Assembly: GCF_037126465.1 (NCBI RefSeq)
Contig: NC_088204.1
Span: forward strand, 69,253,807 to 69,317,806
Source of the DNA: Ornithodoros turicata
Lineage: Eukaryota; Arthropoda; Arachnida; Ixodida; Argasidae
Length of the DNA stretch: 64,000 nt
Direction: 5' to 3'
Positions 46,306-58,121 of the stretch are shown in pieces. The position numbers and the translations under genes were made by a program. The notes beneath the pieces were generated by a model. That model worked only from the letters and a program-made list of their open reading frames with translations. It searched no databases and was not told the origin of the DNA. The first letter of the stretch is position 1; every line of letters starts with the position of its first letter.

Positions 46306-47444
46306 CCCAAGTGAAGGTTGTTTATTCTGCTAAAAGCGTACACCGAGCACATCTCCGTGATCACTAACTGTGTCTAGAGACTATAGGCATATGCCTGTGT
46401 TGACAGTGCGCTGCACTCACGGACCACAGGGCGCATGGAGTTTTGTTGACCGCCTCACATCTTGTACCTTCTCAGAGAAGATGTCACCTCTGTTCTCCAT
46501 GCAGGCCGCGACATGTACTCCCTTCCTCTTCACCACACGTTTGGAATCTTTAAACACTTCTTATCCTGTTTCTCTTCAAGTTCTTCCTAAGTTTCTAAAA
46601 TGAAACATCTACTTCATAGTGATCAAGGCATCACGGTCAGCCCTCATATCTGCTGACACCAGAACAAGCACTATTACGGTAATGTCATGAAAAAAATGTT
46701 TTTGAGCTGTGTCTAACATGTGTCTCAAAGCGCAGTGTGCTCTGGTGCTGCACGCCAGGATCCCTGGTGCCTTCTGATGCTCTAGTGTTCCACATTATGC
46801 TGTCGCGTGCATTCGATCCCACAAGGTACTTGGTTCCTCAACCCACTCACGAGGCTGAAACATGTTTGGCTTGGGTGCTAATTAGATTTAGACATCAAAA
46901 GTTGTCTACTGCAAAGGAATCCCGGCTGTTACCAGGGGGGCGGATATGTTTATTGAGAATAAAGAAAGGCAACGTTAGCCAAACATAGAGGCGGCTTGCT
47001 ATTCCGAAAAAAAGGGAAAGAAAAGGGGCAAGCGAAAAAGAAAGGGAAGGAGAAATTAAAAAACAATAAGGGGAATCAAAAAAGAAAAGGAAGGAAAAAA
47101 AAGAAAAACGGGGGAATCGAAAAAAGGAAGGAAAAAAGAAAAACGGGGAAAACAAAAAAACAAAAAAGAAAAAGGAAAGAAAGAAAGAAAATAAACACTA
47201 GGACAACGTTACATGCAGTTCACGGGTCCTGAGACTCGGAGAAAATCGAGGAGAGCGGCAGGCTGTTAATTGTTGACAATACAGTATACTGAACACCGCC
47301 AGAAATAGAAATAGACAAAAGCGTGTAATAAAACTGCGTATATTATGGCTACCATTGATGGTACATATTTAGGAGAAGCATGCGTACCATAATATAAAAG
47401 TGCAAAATGGTGCACTGTTATTTCATCTGCAGATGTCAATACAA
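46306..47444. other. no gene seen; polypurine tract
   Basis: The end of repeat R copy A (46309-46345), then unrecognised sequence. At about 47005-47195 nearly every plus-strand base is A or G. The Lys-rich frame over it is a composition artefact. Confidence 0.5.
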
Positions 47445-47705
47445 CATAGCTAAAATATGAAGTGGTACCATTTCAGGGTGGTTTATTGGACAGGTCCCAC
47501 TTTGAATGTGGGACCAGTGGAAAGTGGAACCACTTTCATGAAGGGTCCACCTGAAGTGGAACTTGTGATCCCTTCTTCTAAGTGGTCTCGAACCCGGCCA
47601 CTTTGTAGCTGGGACCACTGAATGCATGACCGAAAATAATGCGTAGAAATGCACATCTTGTTCAAGTAAATATTGCTTACTGTACCAAAAGCATACACTA
47701 AGTAG
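47445..47705. repeat. dispersed repeat R, copy B (uninterrupted)
   Basis: Matches copy A at 25345-25615 and continues past the CAAGTAAAT site where copy A was interrupted, giving an approximate empty site for the palindrome. Confidence 0.7.
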
Positions 47706-49584
47706 AAAAAATAATCAATTCATCTCTACGTACGTACTACTTAGCAGCGTTGGGGGTAACTGGTTACTGTAACAAGCTACCTTTTGCGGTAACTTTTGAC
47801 TTCACTCGCTGCTTTTGAGCTCCAGTAACCTCTTGAGAAACTGGTTCATTGTAACTTTGTCAGACTAACTCGGAAAAAGTAATTATAACTTAGAAAAACA
47901 TACTTGATGGACCCTTCAGCTAACTTTTCCACCCTCTCTTCTTGCAGTCGATATTCAATGACTAATCGCAGTCCACATGAAGCCGGACGAGACGCACACA
48001 CAAATACACCACACCAACGACCAGCCGTCACATCTGCGCCCAAATGCAGCTTGTATATTATCGTGCTTCCGATCATGCACAGTTTGGAAAGCAAGATAAC
48101 ACACGTATAGAGAACTTCAGAAACGCATATTCAAAGATGCTTACGTTTGTGCACGGTTTTAATCTTGAAAAGCAGGACGGAACGCAAACCTAGCAACTTC
48201 GACAAGGCTGGATGAATGAAGTCGAAATCAGCCTCTAATGTTGATGGCACTCGAAGAGCGTAAAGCTTTAAACTTGAGTGAAGATTGCGAAGACGTGTCG
48301 ATTTCAATACTGTAGAGGGAGTTATTTGCGAAGACAATTGTTATTAAGGAAAAATAACTTGAGCTCGCGGTTATTTGTGATAATTGTAAATTGTGGTTTA
48401 TGGTAACAATGCATACTGCACATTCTCTGTAGTCTGTGTCTGGTTTCTGTAAACCATGCCAGACCACTACCAGTAAACAGTATATATCCCAGGTACATCC
48501 TGGCGATATCGCAAATTGGATGTTAGGATATCCATGAGAGCTTCACAGAGAGCCCGTTTACGTAGAAAGTACATCCATGCGACTGCCAGATTCCTACTGT
48601 TTTCACATCCCAGAACCCTCGCATAGACATCTATTTTGGATATTTGGATGTTCAGGGGATATTTTAAAATTTATGCTATTTTTGCGTTGAATCAATTTGA
48701 AATTGATAGTAGATTGAAGTTGATTGATTGATTTCTGTAGCAAATAAATGCTGCACACAGTTATTAAACAAAAAGGCTTCTACTTTTGGCAGCACACCCC
48801 GCTTGTGGAGGGGTGCACAGCGACCTTTAGGCCATAATCCAAGACCAATGCAGACCACAGGTTAATAAATGTGCTCTCGCCTTTCACCATATCAGACGCA
48901 GGCTCCCTTTTTGGCCCCTCCACCGCGTACGCGGATTTCAAGAAACACCAGAGCCAGCATATACTGAAATACAAAGTGTTGGAGTACGTTCGTAAAGTGT
49001 AGCGTGGCGTATCACATTTGCAACGGTGACAACGTCTTTACAGTTAATTTGTGAGTCTGCAAACCATATGTCAGCTTATACCTGCGAACGTTCCTGCCAC
49101 CCCATCCTAGCAGCTATCGTGTTTTTAACTCAAGCTACCGCCTATAGTGTGATTACTTGGTAAATAACGTAGTAAACCCCAAAAGTTTCCCCGTTTGCTT
49201 ACGTCATGCCACTAACGGTCACGCGTCGTAGGTGTCTCCAAAAAATAACGCGCGATTGCTCTCTTCTTTTTACATCTACCAGATGTCCCAGGGATATACA
49301 AAGTAAGACACTTTTCGAAGTCACATTGTGGACGTACAGGTAACATCGCATAGGCGTGGCGGATATGTGCGACGTGTGCGGCCTTTGTGGGACGTACCTA
49401 GGATATTTCTGGTTTACTGGGCTGTAACGGTCACATTAGAACACTACGTCAGTCTGGTGCACACATCAGGCATAGGCACCAGGATCGTTCAAGTGCACCA
49501 GTGGATACGTCATAAAAGCAGCACAAGAGACGAAAACACGGGAGAACTTCACAGGACAACTGCTTACTTACAACTAAAGACGTT
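47706..49584. other. no gene seen; repeat debris
   Basis: It includes a GTAACTGGTTACTGTAAC-type fragment near 47756 and a run of GGATATCC / GGATGTTAGG words at 48490-48660 similar in style to 55455-55625. No domain was recognised. Confidence 0.4.
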
Positions 49585-49811
49585 CACTAATGCACAAGGT
49601 TTCTAAAAAGGAAGGAAAGTTTATTGGAATGTGCTACGTCATACGTTTTATGATGTACCGCTACCAACTACCCCACACCGCAAGTGTAGTGCAACTGGTT
49701 CACTAATGCACAAGGTTTCTAAAAAGGAAGGAAAGTTTATTGGAATGTGCTACGTCATACGTTTTATGATGTACCGCTACTAACTACCCCACACCGCAAG
49801 TGTAGTGCAAC
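49585..49811. repeat. recent tandem duplication, 116-bp period
   Basis: Two almost identical units (49585-49700 and 49701-49811) beginning CACTAATGCACAAGG and ending AGTGCAAC. They differ at about one base in the shared part. Confidence 0.85.
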
Positions 49812-51394
49812 AGTAGGCCACTGTGATGTGCACATCAAAGGCAACTTATCAGTCTAGCGCGCACATCAGGAGAACCGGACAGCACTAGAATCACCCTGGT
49901 GTCGCACCAGACAATTTTGGTGCGCACGTCACAAGCAGAACAGGTGTATAGTGTTAACAACACCTTGCTGGGAACGCATGATCTCAATGAATTCTTCCCA
50001 GAATTTCAATGATGTTCAACAAGTAATACGACCAATTCATTCAATGCGTATAAGCCGAGTATTTCTCATTCAGGTAATTGGGAGTTTTGCAGGGAAGCTG
50101 CATTTAAACATCGTGTACGCCATGTTGTGTGGCAAAGACCTCACTCAGGAAATAAGAAACCAGTTCAAGGAATTAGTCTAATGGGTGTCATTGAGAAAAG
50201 CTGATTTCCACTTGATTTGATGAAGACCAACAAGCATTTCAAATCGGTTTAATGAGATCGGACATGGTTTGTGGCCACCAATACAAGAAATAGGAAGCCA
50301 TTTGAAGGGATTGGCATAATGGGAACCAATGACATGATCATTCCCAACTGAAGTAGTAAGATGTGAGATGCTACGCATTTTCCGCATTGCAGGACTTGGT
50401 TCCTCGTCCGCAAGCAAAATAGTTCGCATGATTTCAGATGTTTGTGAATAGTCTCTCAAAGGTACAGGTGCCGTGGCAACTTAGTACTGTCCCTCCTAAC
50501 TTGAAGCTAACACAAACGCGGATCAAACAAAACATGAGGCAACACAGTCTTTTACAGTTATAATGCGTACAAACGAATTGAGCAATGACGGGAGACAGCC
50601 TTTAAAATCAGTCACACTTCACAAAGAGCCTGCTTTGTTGTCCAACTGCCATCATGCAACGGAACGCCAGGCAACTACTAGACACTTTGCATCAGTGACA
50701 GCGATATTACAACGTCGCAGAATCGCCAGAGGTCTGCATAGCTCATAGCTCAGCGAACATGCATGGCAGCAGAAACCCGAATGCCACGGCGGTAGGTGCT
50801 TCAGTTGCTTGCCGCCATTGGCCGCAGACGACAGGCAGAAGACGATTACATCGGGAAGCAATCGGACACTGAGTTAAACTCGCATGTTACACCTGCGAGC
50901 GCCAGGGTAGCAAAACATTTCACACAGAAAGAGCAGTGTTATTGTGGTACCACTTCACGAAGAAATGCCGGTGTACGAAGATAAGCGAAGTGCCTCAACA
51001 TTGGAACATTCGAACGACGCGGGCACGACCTTGCTGCCAACTCTGCTTTGTGCGACCGGCACGCACCACACTCCTGGCGGCGGGTATTGCGCAGCACCAG
51101 TGATGTGACCACTGAGGTCTGAGAGCTGCATATAGTTGGAGGAGGCATAATAAGCAGAAGGCAAAGCCGAGAAGAAGGAGGATTGCGGAAGAGACTCTTC
51201 CACCGCACTTCCTTCATAGAACGCACCAATATCGCCCCCCAAAAAATTCTACCATGTTAGTTTTTCGGCAGAAAAAACCGTTTTCAGCGAAAAAAGAAAA
51301 GAAGAAATAAGGAAAGGGAGGGGGATTCGGAAATTTCATATTTCCTCTAACCTCTTCAATGTTTGCTGTGATAATATGTTACTAATGATAGGGT
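49812..51394. other. no gene seen
   Basis: Unrecognised, with scattered short frames only. An A/G-rich tract lies near 51275-51330. Confidence 0.35.
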
Positions 51395-51580
51395 TATTGC
51401 TTGTGATTGGAAGACGGGGGGGGTGTACGCCTTTTTGCGGCAATTTTCATATATCCAAATTGCCACAAAAAGGCGTACGCCCCCCTCGCTCTTCGAGTCA
51501 CAAGCGATATTCCTTTCATTCGTGGCAATGGTTGGTGAACAGTGTGCTATGCGGTGAAGTGCACCGCATAGCTCGCTGTG
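51395..51580. repeat. diverged foldback MITE of the CACTCTTA family
   Basis: The arms GTGTACGCCTTTTTG and reverse complement (51423-51480) and the word GTGCTATGCGGTGAAGT near 51542 match the 1070-1317 family. The outer ends have decayed. Confidence 0.6.
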
Positions 51581-51630
51581 CGCCGACCATTACCACTGTT
51601 GAGAGCTCTAAAGAACGAGAACCTGTTCGG

Positions 51631-52316
51631 TTAGTGGCGAGAGCCCAACTGATGCTTTAATGCTGATGCGCCGTGGAGTTGGTCAAAAATAGCACGGCGG
51701 ATCGTTTGCGGGAGAAAAGGGCGGGGTGTGCCGGTAGACACGTCACACCAGACGGTTGACGAAGCTCCAGGCAGCGCGACGTTCCTGAGGTCAAGACGTG
51801 TTGGCGAGGAGCGGTAAGAGGCCACCTCGGGATCGTGAAGATGCAGATCGGCGATGCGTCGAGTGACAAGGTAGAGGTGGTAGCGGCGGCGATGTCTACG
51901 CGACTGAGAGCGTCGGCAACGGAGTTTTGTAGACCGGAGAGATGGCGTATATCGTTCGAGAACTCCGACACAAAGGCAAGGTGGCGTTGCTCTCGTGTAG
52001 TTGGCACCGGACGAACGGAAGGCATAGATGAGGGGTTTATGATTCGTGAAGATGGTAAAGGCACGGCCGTCGACAAAGTGCCGGAAGTGTTTGACGCTGA
52101 GGTATATGGCGAGCAATTCGCGTCCAAACGTACTGTAGCGTGTTTCCGCAGGGCGCAATTTGAGTGAAAAGAAACCGATGGGAGTCCAATCATCCGAGTC
52201 ATCAGACATCTTCTGCTGGGGCACGGCGCCCACGGCAGTAGCCGAAGCGTCTACCAGCATGCAAGTTGGGGCATCTAGGCGAGGATGGGCAAGGAGGGTG
52301 GCGTTTGCCAAAGCCT
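51631..52316 (-). pseudogene. Ty3/gypsy pol fragment: RNase H and start of integrase
   Basis: The minus strand has the connection/RNase H region of a Ty3/gypsy polyprotein: EALANATLLAHPRLDAP, MLVDASATAVGAV, WTPIGFFSLKLRPAETRYS, FGRELLAIYLSVKHFRHFV and FTNHKPLIYAF, then, after a frameshift, IRHLSGLQNSVADALSR and IRRAIFDQLHG at the edge of the integrase zinc region. A few codons of its upstream part (CERAFDRIK) are at 53249-53285, beyond the SINE cluster. Both outer ends are truncated and no LTR was found. Confidence 0.85.
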
Positions 52317-52806
52317 CCTTGATTCTGAAAGAACTGATGTTCTGAGGCTGGAACAACATAGAAGGGACAAATACATACAAAGCCTCAATATGCCTAAGAA
52401 ATTAACGGTGAACATCTTCTGGATTGCCGGTCCAGGGCTCTACCAATTGAGCTAAGCTAACACGCCTTCTCAGCGACTTCCAGGATGCGTCATCTGAAGG
52501 GACAAACCAGCCACTCTCTCACACTCATCCTCCTTTCACTCTTACATTTTTGCTCACTCACACACACATTCATACGACGGGATCGACGCAGGCGGCAACT
52601 GTTGAACATGAAAGAACTGATGTTCTGGGGCTGGAACAACATTGAAGGGACAAATACATACAAAGCCTCAATTTGCCTAAGAAATTAACGATGAAAGATG
52701 AAAGTCACTGAAAAGGTTAGCCAGCTGTACGATTCGAACCCACATCTTCTGGATTGCCGATGATTGCCCTTCAGATGACGCACCCTGGAAGTCACTGAGA
52801 AGGCGT

Positions 52807-52878
52807 GTTAGCTTAGCTCAATTGGTAGAGCCCTGGACCGGCAATCCAGAAGATGTGGGTTCGAGTCCTACAGCTGGC
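52807..52878 (+). tRNA. tRNA-Ala(GGC)-like cloverleaf, SINE head
   Basis: A complete 72-base cloverleaf: 7-bp acceptor (two G-T pairs), GCTC/GAGC D stem, CTGGA/TCCAG anticodon stem, GTGGG/CCTAC T stem. The anticodon loop CCGGCAA gives GGC but has C at position 33. It is embedded in a SINE array, so it is most likely not a working tRNA. Confidence 0.6.
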
Positions 52879-53136
52879 TAACCTTTTCAGTGACTTTCAT
52901 CTTTCATCGTTAATTTCTTAGGCAAATTGAGGCTTTGTATGTAGTTGTTCCTTCTATGTTGTTCCAGCCTCAGAACATCAGTTCTTTCATGTTCAACAGT
53001 TGCCGCCTGTGTCGATCCCGTCGTATGAATGTGTGTATGAGTGAGCAAAAATGTAAGAGTGAAATGTTGATGAGTGAGAGAGAGTGGCTGGCTTGTCCCT
53101 TCAGATGACGCACCCTAGAAGTCGCTGAGAAGGCGT

Positions 53137-53208
53137 GTTAGCTTAGCTCAATTGGTAGAGCCCTGGACCGGCAATTCAGAAGATGTGGGTTCGAGTCCTA
53201 CAGCTGGC
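53137..53208 (+). tRNA. second tRNA-Ala-like SINE head
   Basis: The same fold and position as 52807-52878 in the next unit, with one anticodon-stem mismatch (TTCAG). Confidence 0.55.
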
Positions 53209-53285
53209 TAACCCTTTCAGTGACTTTCATCTTTCATCCTTGATTCTGTCGAATGCACGTTCGCACGTCAATGCACCCCACCTAT

Positions 53286-55454
53286 AGCGTTTATTAACTT
53301 TAACATGGTGCCCATATTTTCCCACTTGGAGTGAATATCGACCGGTTCCTGGCGACATTCGGACAATATACCCGTGGCTTACCCATTGTTGGAAGAGTTC
53401 AGGGTGGACGTTGGATGATAAATATATGGGATGGGACCTGGATTCCCGCTGTCGGGCCAATCTTGGTCAGGGTACTGTGTTGCCAGGGCTCCTAATTAAA
53501 TCCACAGCTTTTTGGAAAACACTACCACCTTGTTCGCTACTAGACTCAGAGTGGTCTAAGTTCTACTCGTGTAGCGTTCGCCTGGCACAACGGCCTTCCA
53601 CCATTGCCGCCTATCCAGAGAAGTCAATGTTAAAACATGCGTTGCATGCGAGTGTTTGTTGCAGCTTGTTTATTCAAGAATGAAAACCGACGAGGGGTGC
53701 CGCTTGTGGGCTTTCTTCAAACCCTTCTGGAACGACTGTCGTCACAGCAAGCGGGTCTAAGCCTTGAAGGTTACAGCGTAGCCGGTGGAGGCTTGCAGGT
53801 GCTTAAATATTGTGTGTCCTCTTTGTTGGTGTCTGGCTTGCAAAGTGTCGAGTAGGCGACTTCACAGGGAGACACGGATCTAACCTTGGGTGCTACGTTC
53901 TTCGCAGCCCACATTTCACATTCTTGGAAGAAAAGAGACGGAAATGTTTAATTAGTGATTCGTCACTTTAAGAGAGGTTAAGAGAGGTCCAGCAATTCTC
54001 ATTGCATGTTGAAAAACATGTTCCTGGTCGATATCAATCATAAACTAATGAGGCATCTGGTTTAATCCATGCGTCCAAATGTTTTCTGTAATACCCCTTC
54101 GCGCCTACACTGGCATATTGAGTCGTAGGCCTGTTCGACCATTTTTGTGTCGTGAAAAAGTGGAAGTATACCTACCTTTACAGAAATTTCATTTGTGAAG
54201 AAAGTGACTTCAAGATGCACGTACAGTGTATGTATACAGTGTACGTAGTGCCTGAATGCTTCGCTAGTGGTCGTCGATCCTCGTCTTTCATTCCAACCAT
54301 AAACTAGGAAAGCTCTCTGAAAATGAAGCCGCAACGGCACAGTAGCATAGCTGCAACGTTATGTACGGTGATGATGATGGATAGAAGAAAAAAAAAAGGG
54401 GGGGGGACAAGTCACGACTAAATCAGACTGCCTGCCCCAGTACACCTACGTAGAACAAAAATATTTGTTGTTTGGTAGTTTGTGTTGTTTTAACGTCAAG
54501 TGAGCCGCTTGTCAACGTGGCATGATGTTGATCCAGCGTGCGTTGGGTTGGGACCAGATGTACAATATGTCTAAACCCTCCTATCCACCTCCACGGCACA
54601 TTGTCATCGACACCGATAAAGTAATATCGCCAGTGCCTTGGTGTTTTGAGCATTTAAATCATGGTGTCGAACCGAACCGAAAAACGTACCCGAACCGTTA
54701 TTTTTGCCTGAGCCGAACCCGAACCCTAAGCGAAATGCTCATGACACTGTTGAACCCGAACCGGAGCAGAGCCGGAAAAAGCAATAGCAGTAACTGGCTC
54801 GCAACGAAACGGTTCGGACATAAAAGTGAGCGTATGAGTTCAAGTGTCTCTCAATCCCCGAACGAGGACACACTGGTCTCCATAAAAGGGATTTCGCAAA
54901 ATCTTCACCTAGCAGTCAAATGAGGACGCAAAGCAAGTGTGCTTTTAGCGTCTTTGTACGTTGAAGCGCAGTTGTCCTTGTGAGGATCGCGGACAGAGCC
55001 CTACGCACTCGCTGCGGTGTCTGCTCTTCCGTCAAACGCGGGGTTTCCAAGCAGATCACGTGGCCGTCCTCTACTAGCAACTCCTCTATTTGCTCAAAGG
55101 TAAGTGGCCTACCATCGTCCACCGAATGGCGCAGGAATGGCGTAGATCAGTTGTGTAGCTCTACAGGACGAATATGTGATTAAGCAAGCGCCCAACATTT
55201 CCCTTTAAACGTGAGCAGCCATAATAAACAAGTCAGAAACATGAGAAGTGAGTGGAGAAGGAGCATACTCAGAACGGTGCCTGTATGATATTGGTGGTGG
55301 TTTCAAAAATAACTATAGTCCCGCTTATTTGTAGTGCAGTTGCGTTGCGACACATTGCTTTCGTGTTGTGGATTAACTGGTGCACTGCTGTGAGCTCGGA
55401 CAGAGCAAGGCTGGCAGGTTTATTCTCGACATGCTTACCCAGACGGAAATAAAA
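53286..55454. other. no gene recognised; CCGAACC-rich stretch
   Basis: Short frames only. At 54665-54775 the words CCGAACCC and GAACCG recur as a degenerate simple repeat. An A then G homopolymer run lies at about 54379-54401. Confidence 0.4.
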
Positions 55455-55625
55455 AGCCCACGGTTGCCCACAGGATATCCGAAGCCGGACATGCGGATGT
55501 CCGTGGGATATCAGCTATTTTCCGCCTGACGTCCTACGGACGTCCGAGTGGCCACCTCTCGGACATTCCGAAATACGTCCGATCAAGGACGAGCCACGGA
55601 CGTGGCTACTCCGAGGGTTTTTATT
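55455..55625. repeat. cluster of palindromic GGATATCC / GGACGTCC words
   Basis: Many six- to eight-base palindromes (GGATATCC, CGGACGTCCG, CCACGGACGTGG) occur in 170 bases, reminiscent of the ACGTC-rich MITE at 41640-42753. Confidence 0.5.
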
Positions 55626-56555
55626 GATTTTTATTACTAATTATATCCGTTCGTGCAACTAGAGCACGTGTTCACTATGAAACCACTTGCCACTCTGGAT
55701 ACAAATGTAAGAATAACTAGGTTTATTCTTAAAACCTTCCAGTAGATGGAAGCAAAATAACCTCACACATCAACAGCAAATGTAAGGCAAGGTAGCAAAA
55801 TATTGCAAAGAACGTATATAAGATGTAAATTAGAAAAGAAAAAATACATATATTTGCGTACAGGGTGAACCTAGGGCACCGGCGAGATCATCGATAAGCT
55901 CACCATTATAAAAAAGAGTCCTCTGATTTGCCCTGAAGGCATCGGTAAAACTGTAGCTTTAGGTCAATGCTAATAGTACATACACATGTATAAAAAACTA
56001 AACTGTAAGGGCATAAAACCCACTGATGTAACAAAAAGGCACATATATTGTGCCTTTTTATGGACCAAAATAACTGGACACAGTTGTCTAAAAGCTGCAG
56101 CCTGTGGCCACACAATTCCCCATTGTCACCTTGGAACAGAATAGAACACAGAAAGGACAACAAGAAAATTTGGAAAAGATGCATCTCTCAGACAACCGTA
56201 CTTGTATAGTACACGATGCTCTTGTTTGGCAAAGATTTTTTCAATAGGTATGAAAAAACAGCATGCCAAACAGATTGCTTGTTATTCAATTGGATCTGCA
56301 TGTTCACCGGTAAAATGAATGTAACAAACACAACCAATCGAGATGAATAGTTGTAAACACGACTAACTAAACTATAAGCAACGTGAAGCACTAAAACTTA
56401 CGAAATTTGTGTGAGGCTTGCTAAGGCGTACAGGACATATTCCAAAATTGGAAAATCTTTATAGAAGCTGTACATAATGTCGTAATGGCACATGACCTTT
56501 GTGCGCACAGCAGCACAGAAGGCTGAGTGTAAATTCGTTAACAGTAGTAAGTACT
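55626..56555. other. no gene seen
   Basis: AT-rich sequence. No domain, repeat or RNA was recognised. Confidence 0.35.
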
Positions 56556-56723
56556 GACCACGTTTATCCGGAAACGCACATCTGGCCTGGACGCCATTAA
56601 TTAGCAATTAGAGCTAATTGGGACCCCCCACATTAACCAGCACCCTCCAGGGAGCCATCACACTAATTGGGGAACGTCTATCTTGCGTCCAGACCAGTTG
56701 TGCGTTTCCGGATAATCGTGGTC
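56556..56723. mobile_element. 168-bp foldback MITE
   Basis: The arms GACCACGTTTATCCGGAAAC and the near-exact reverse complement ending GATAATCGTGGTC enclose about 90 bases. The target duplication is unclear. Confidence 0.75.
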
Positions 56724-57039
56724 ATAAAAAATAAAAAAATAGGCAGAAAATAAAATAAAAAGATAGAAATAGAGTGGAGAGAAACAATTTATTCGAAAAT
56801 CAACGATGCCGCGGCGAAGAAGCCGCTCCGCAACTCCCGAGTGACCAGCGTCCGCCATGTTGGTAGTTTGCACCCAGCAGTTGCAGAGATCGACGACAGG
56901 TGGCCACTTAGTTGCAAGGCATCACACCAGATGGCGCCACCATCATAGCTCTAAACGAGAAAGACAGAGAACAAGATACTAGCGGCGGGTAAAAATGACA
57001 GCACTGCTAAGCAAGTCTAGGCATGCGAGAGAAAAGGTC
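56724..57039. other. flank of the virion-gene element, shared module
   Basis: No gene seen. ACAAGATACTAGCGGCGGGT at about 56970 and following words match the palindrome arms near 30933 and 34685. The true left end of the virion-gene element may lie here, but no TIR could be fixed. Confidence 0.5.
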
Positions 57040-57690
57040 TAACCGCTACTGCTAAACAGAAAACAGTACACATCGGGGAAATAGGCTTACGGGGACGATC
57101 GCTTAGGCCTAACCACAACACTACGCAGCTAACACAAGGCGGGAACCACACATCGCTAAACATGCGAGAAAAGGCTTAACACGAGCGCGGTCACCGCTAA
57201 ACACGGCAAACATACGAGGAAAGAGGCTTACGGGGGCGATCGCTTAGGCCTAACCCCAACACTACGCAGCTAACACAAGGCGGGAACCACACATCGCTAC
57301 ACATGCGAGAAAAGGCTTAACACGAGCGCGGTCACCGCTAAACACGGCAAACATACGAGGAAAGAGGCTTACGGGGGCGATCGCTTAGGCCTAACCCCAA
57401 CACTACGCAGCTAACACAAGGCGGGAACCACACATCGCTACACATGCGAGAAAAGGCTTAACACGAGCGCGGTCACCGCTAAACACGGCAAACATACGAG
57501 GAAAGAGGCTTACGGGGGCGATCGCTTAGGCCTATCCTCAACACTACGCAGCTAACACAAGGCGGGAACCACACATCGCTAAACATGCGTCAACAGGCTT
57601 GGACACCGCAAAACAAGTCTAAACATGCGAGAAAAGGCTTAACACGAGCGCGGTCACCGCTAAACACGGCAAACATACGAGAAAAGGAGC
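57040..57690 (+). repeat. 141-bp tandem array, about 4.5 units
   Basis: The marker AAACATACGAGG recurs at 57208, 57349 and 57490. Each unit includes GGGGGCGATCGCTTAGGC, ACTACGCAGCTAACACAAGG and ACGAGCGCGGTCACCGCT. Central units are nearly identical. It sits just upstream of the promoter of the virion genes and shares words with the palindrome's non-coding arms. Confidence 0.88.
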
Positions 57691-58062
57691 GCGTCAAATC
57701 ACTCACCTTTTCCCCCGCGGCAACTTCCAGGCAGAAACTGAGCGAGCGCGGAGAACACACACGTACGTCTGCTCTCTACGAGATCCAGCAGAAAGTGAGC
57801 GAGCGCGCGGAGCGCACGTCCGTCTTCCGCGACGGTCCGAGAGAAACTGAGAGAGGCGACGCGCAGCGGCCGCTATGGATGCGCGCGCGCCCTCTGCTCC
57901 ACCCGTCCGCGCATGCGCGCGCGCGCGCTCCTAGCGCCCCCTGCGCCGGCCGCGGGTGTTTTCGGTTTCGGCTCTCTGCTGCGCGCGCGCTCCTAGCGGC
58001 GACGGGTGGCTTTTCAGTTTCGCTTTCATTCTCCGTTCTTTGCGCGCGCGCGCGTTTATCTC
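57691..58062 (+). other. CpG-rich leader upstream of the virion genes
   Basis: It is dominated by GCGCGC words and sharply richer in CpG than the rest of the window. Two near copies of a segment with GCGCTCCTAGCG occur at about 57930 and 57990. Confidence 0.6.
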
Positions 58063-58070
58063 TATAAAGG
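58063..58070 (+). promoter_or_regulatory. TATA box of the virion-gene block
   Basis: TATAAAGG lies about 30 bases upstream of an initiator-like TCATTCT (about 58094) and 52 bases upstream of the first ATG. Confidence 0.65.
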
Positions 58071-58121
58071 CAGCGCGCACCGCGCTCGCGTCATCATTCT
58101 GACCGATACGTGGAAAACGCC

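Larger units (their letters stand above)
52328..53237. mobile_element. inverted cluster of tRNA-derived SINE units
   Basis: It is flanked by CCTTGATTCTG at 52317-52327 and 53238-53248, the gypsy target. The left part holds SINE units on the minus strand and the right part units on the plus strand, meeting near 52775. On the plus strand two tRNA-like heads are 330 bases apart, so units are also in tandem. The body contains TGACTTTCATCTTTCATCG, AATTGAGGCTTTGTATG and GAACATCAGTTCTTTCATG. Confidence 0.82.

Noticed and set aside
46996..47232. Lys-rich frame
   Set aside because: It translates a polypurine tract.
51835..52167. 110-residue plus-strand frame
   Set aside because: Antisense shadow of the gypsy RNase H region.
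52807..52878. Functional tRNA-Ala gene
   Set aside because: It sits in a SINE array with C33 and repeated copies, so it is listed only as tRNA-like.
54916..55122. 68-residue minus-strand frame (MDDGRPLTFEQIEELL)
   Set aside because: It looks protein-like at first, but no family, splice context or homologue in the window was found.
57040..57690. CRISPR-like array
   Set aside because: Units are 141 bp with no spacer/repeat distinction, and the setting is eukaryotic.
57585..58067. 160-residue frame with Ala/Arg-rich end
   Set aside because: It runs across the 141-bp array and CpG-rich leader upstream of the TATA box, with no family pattern.
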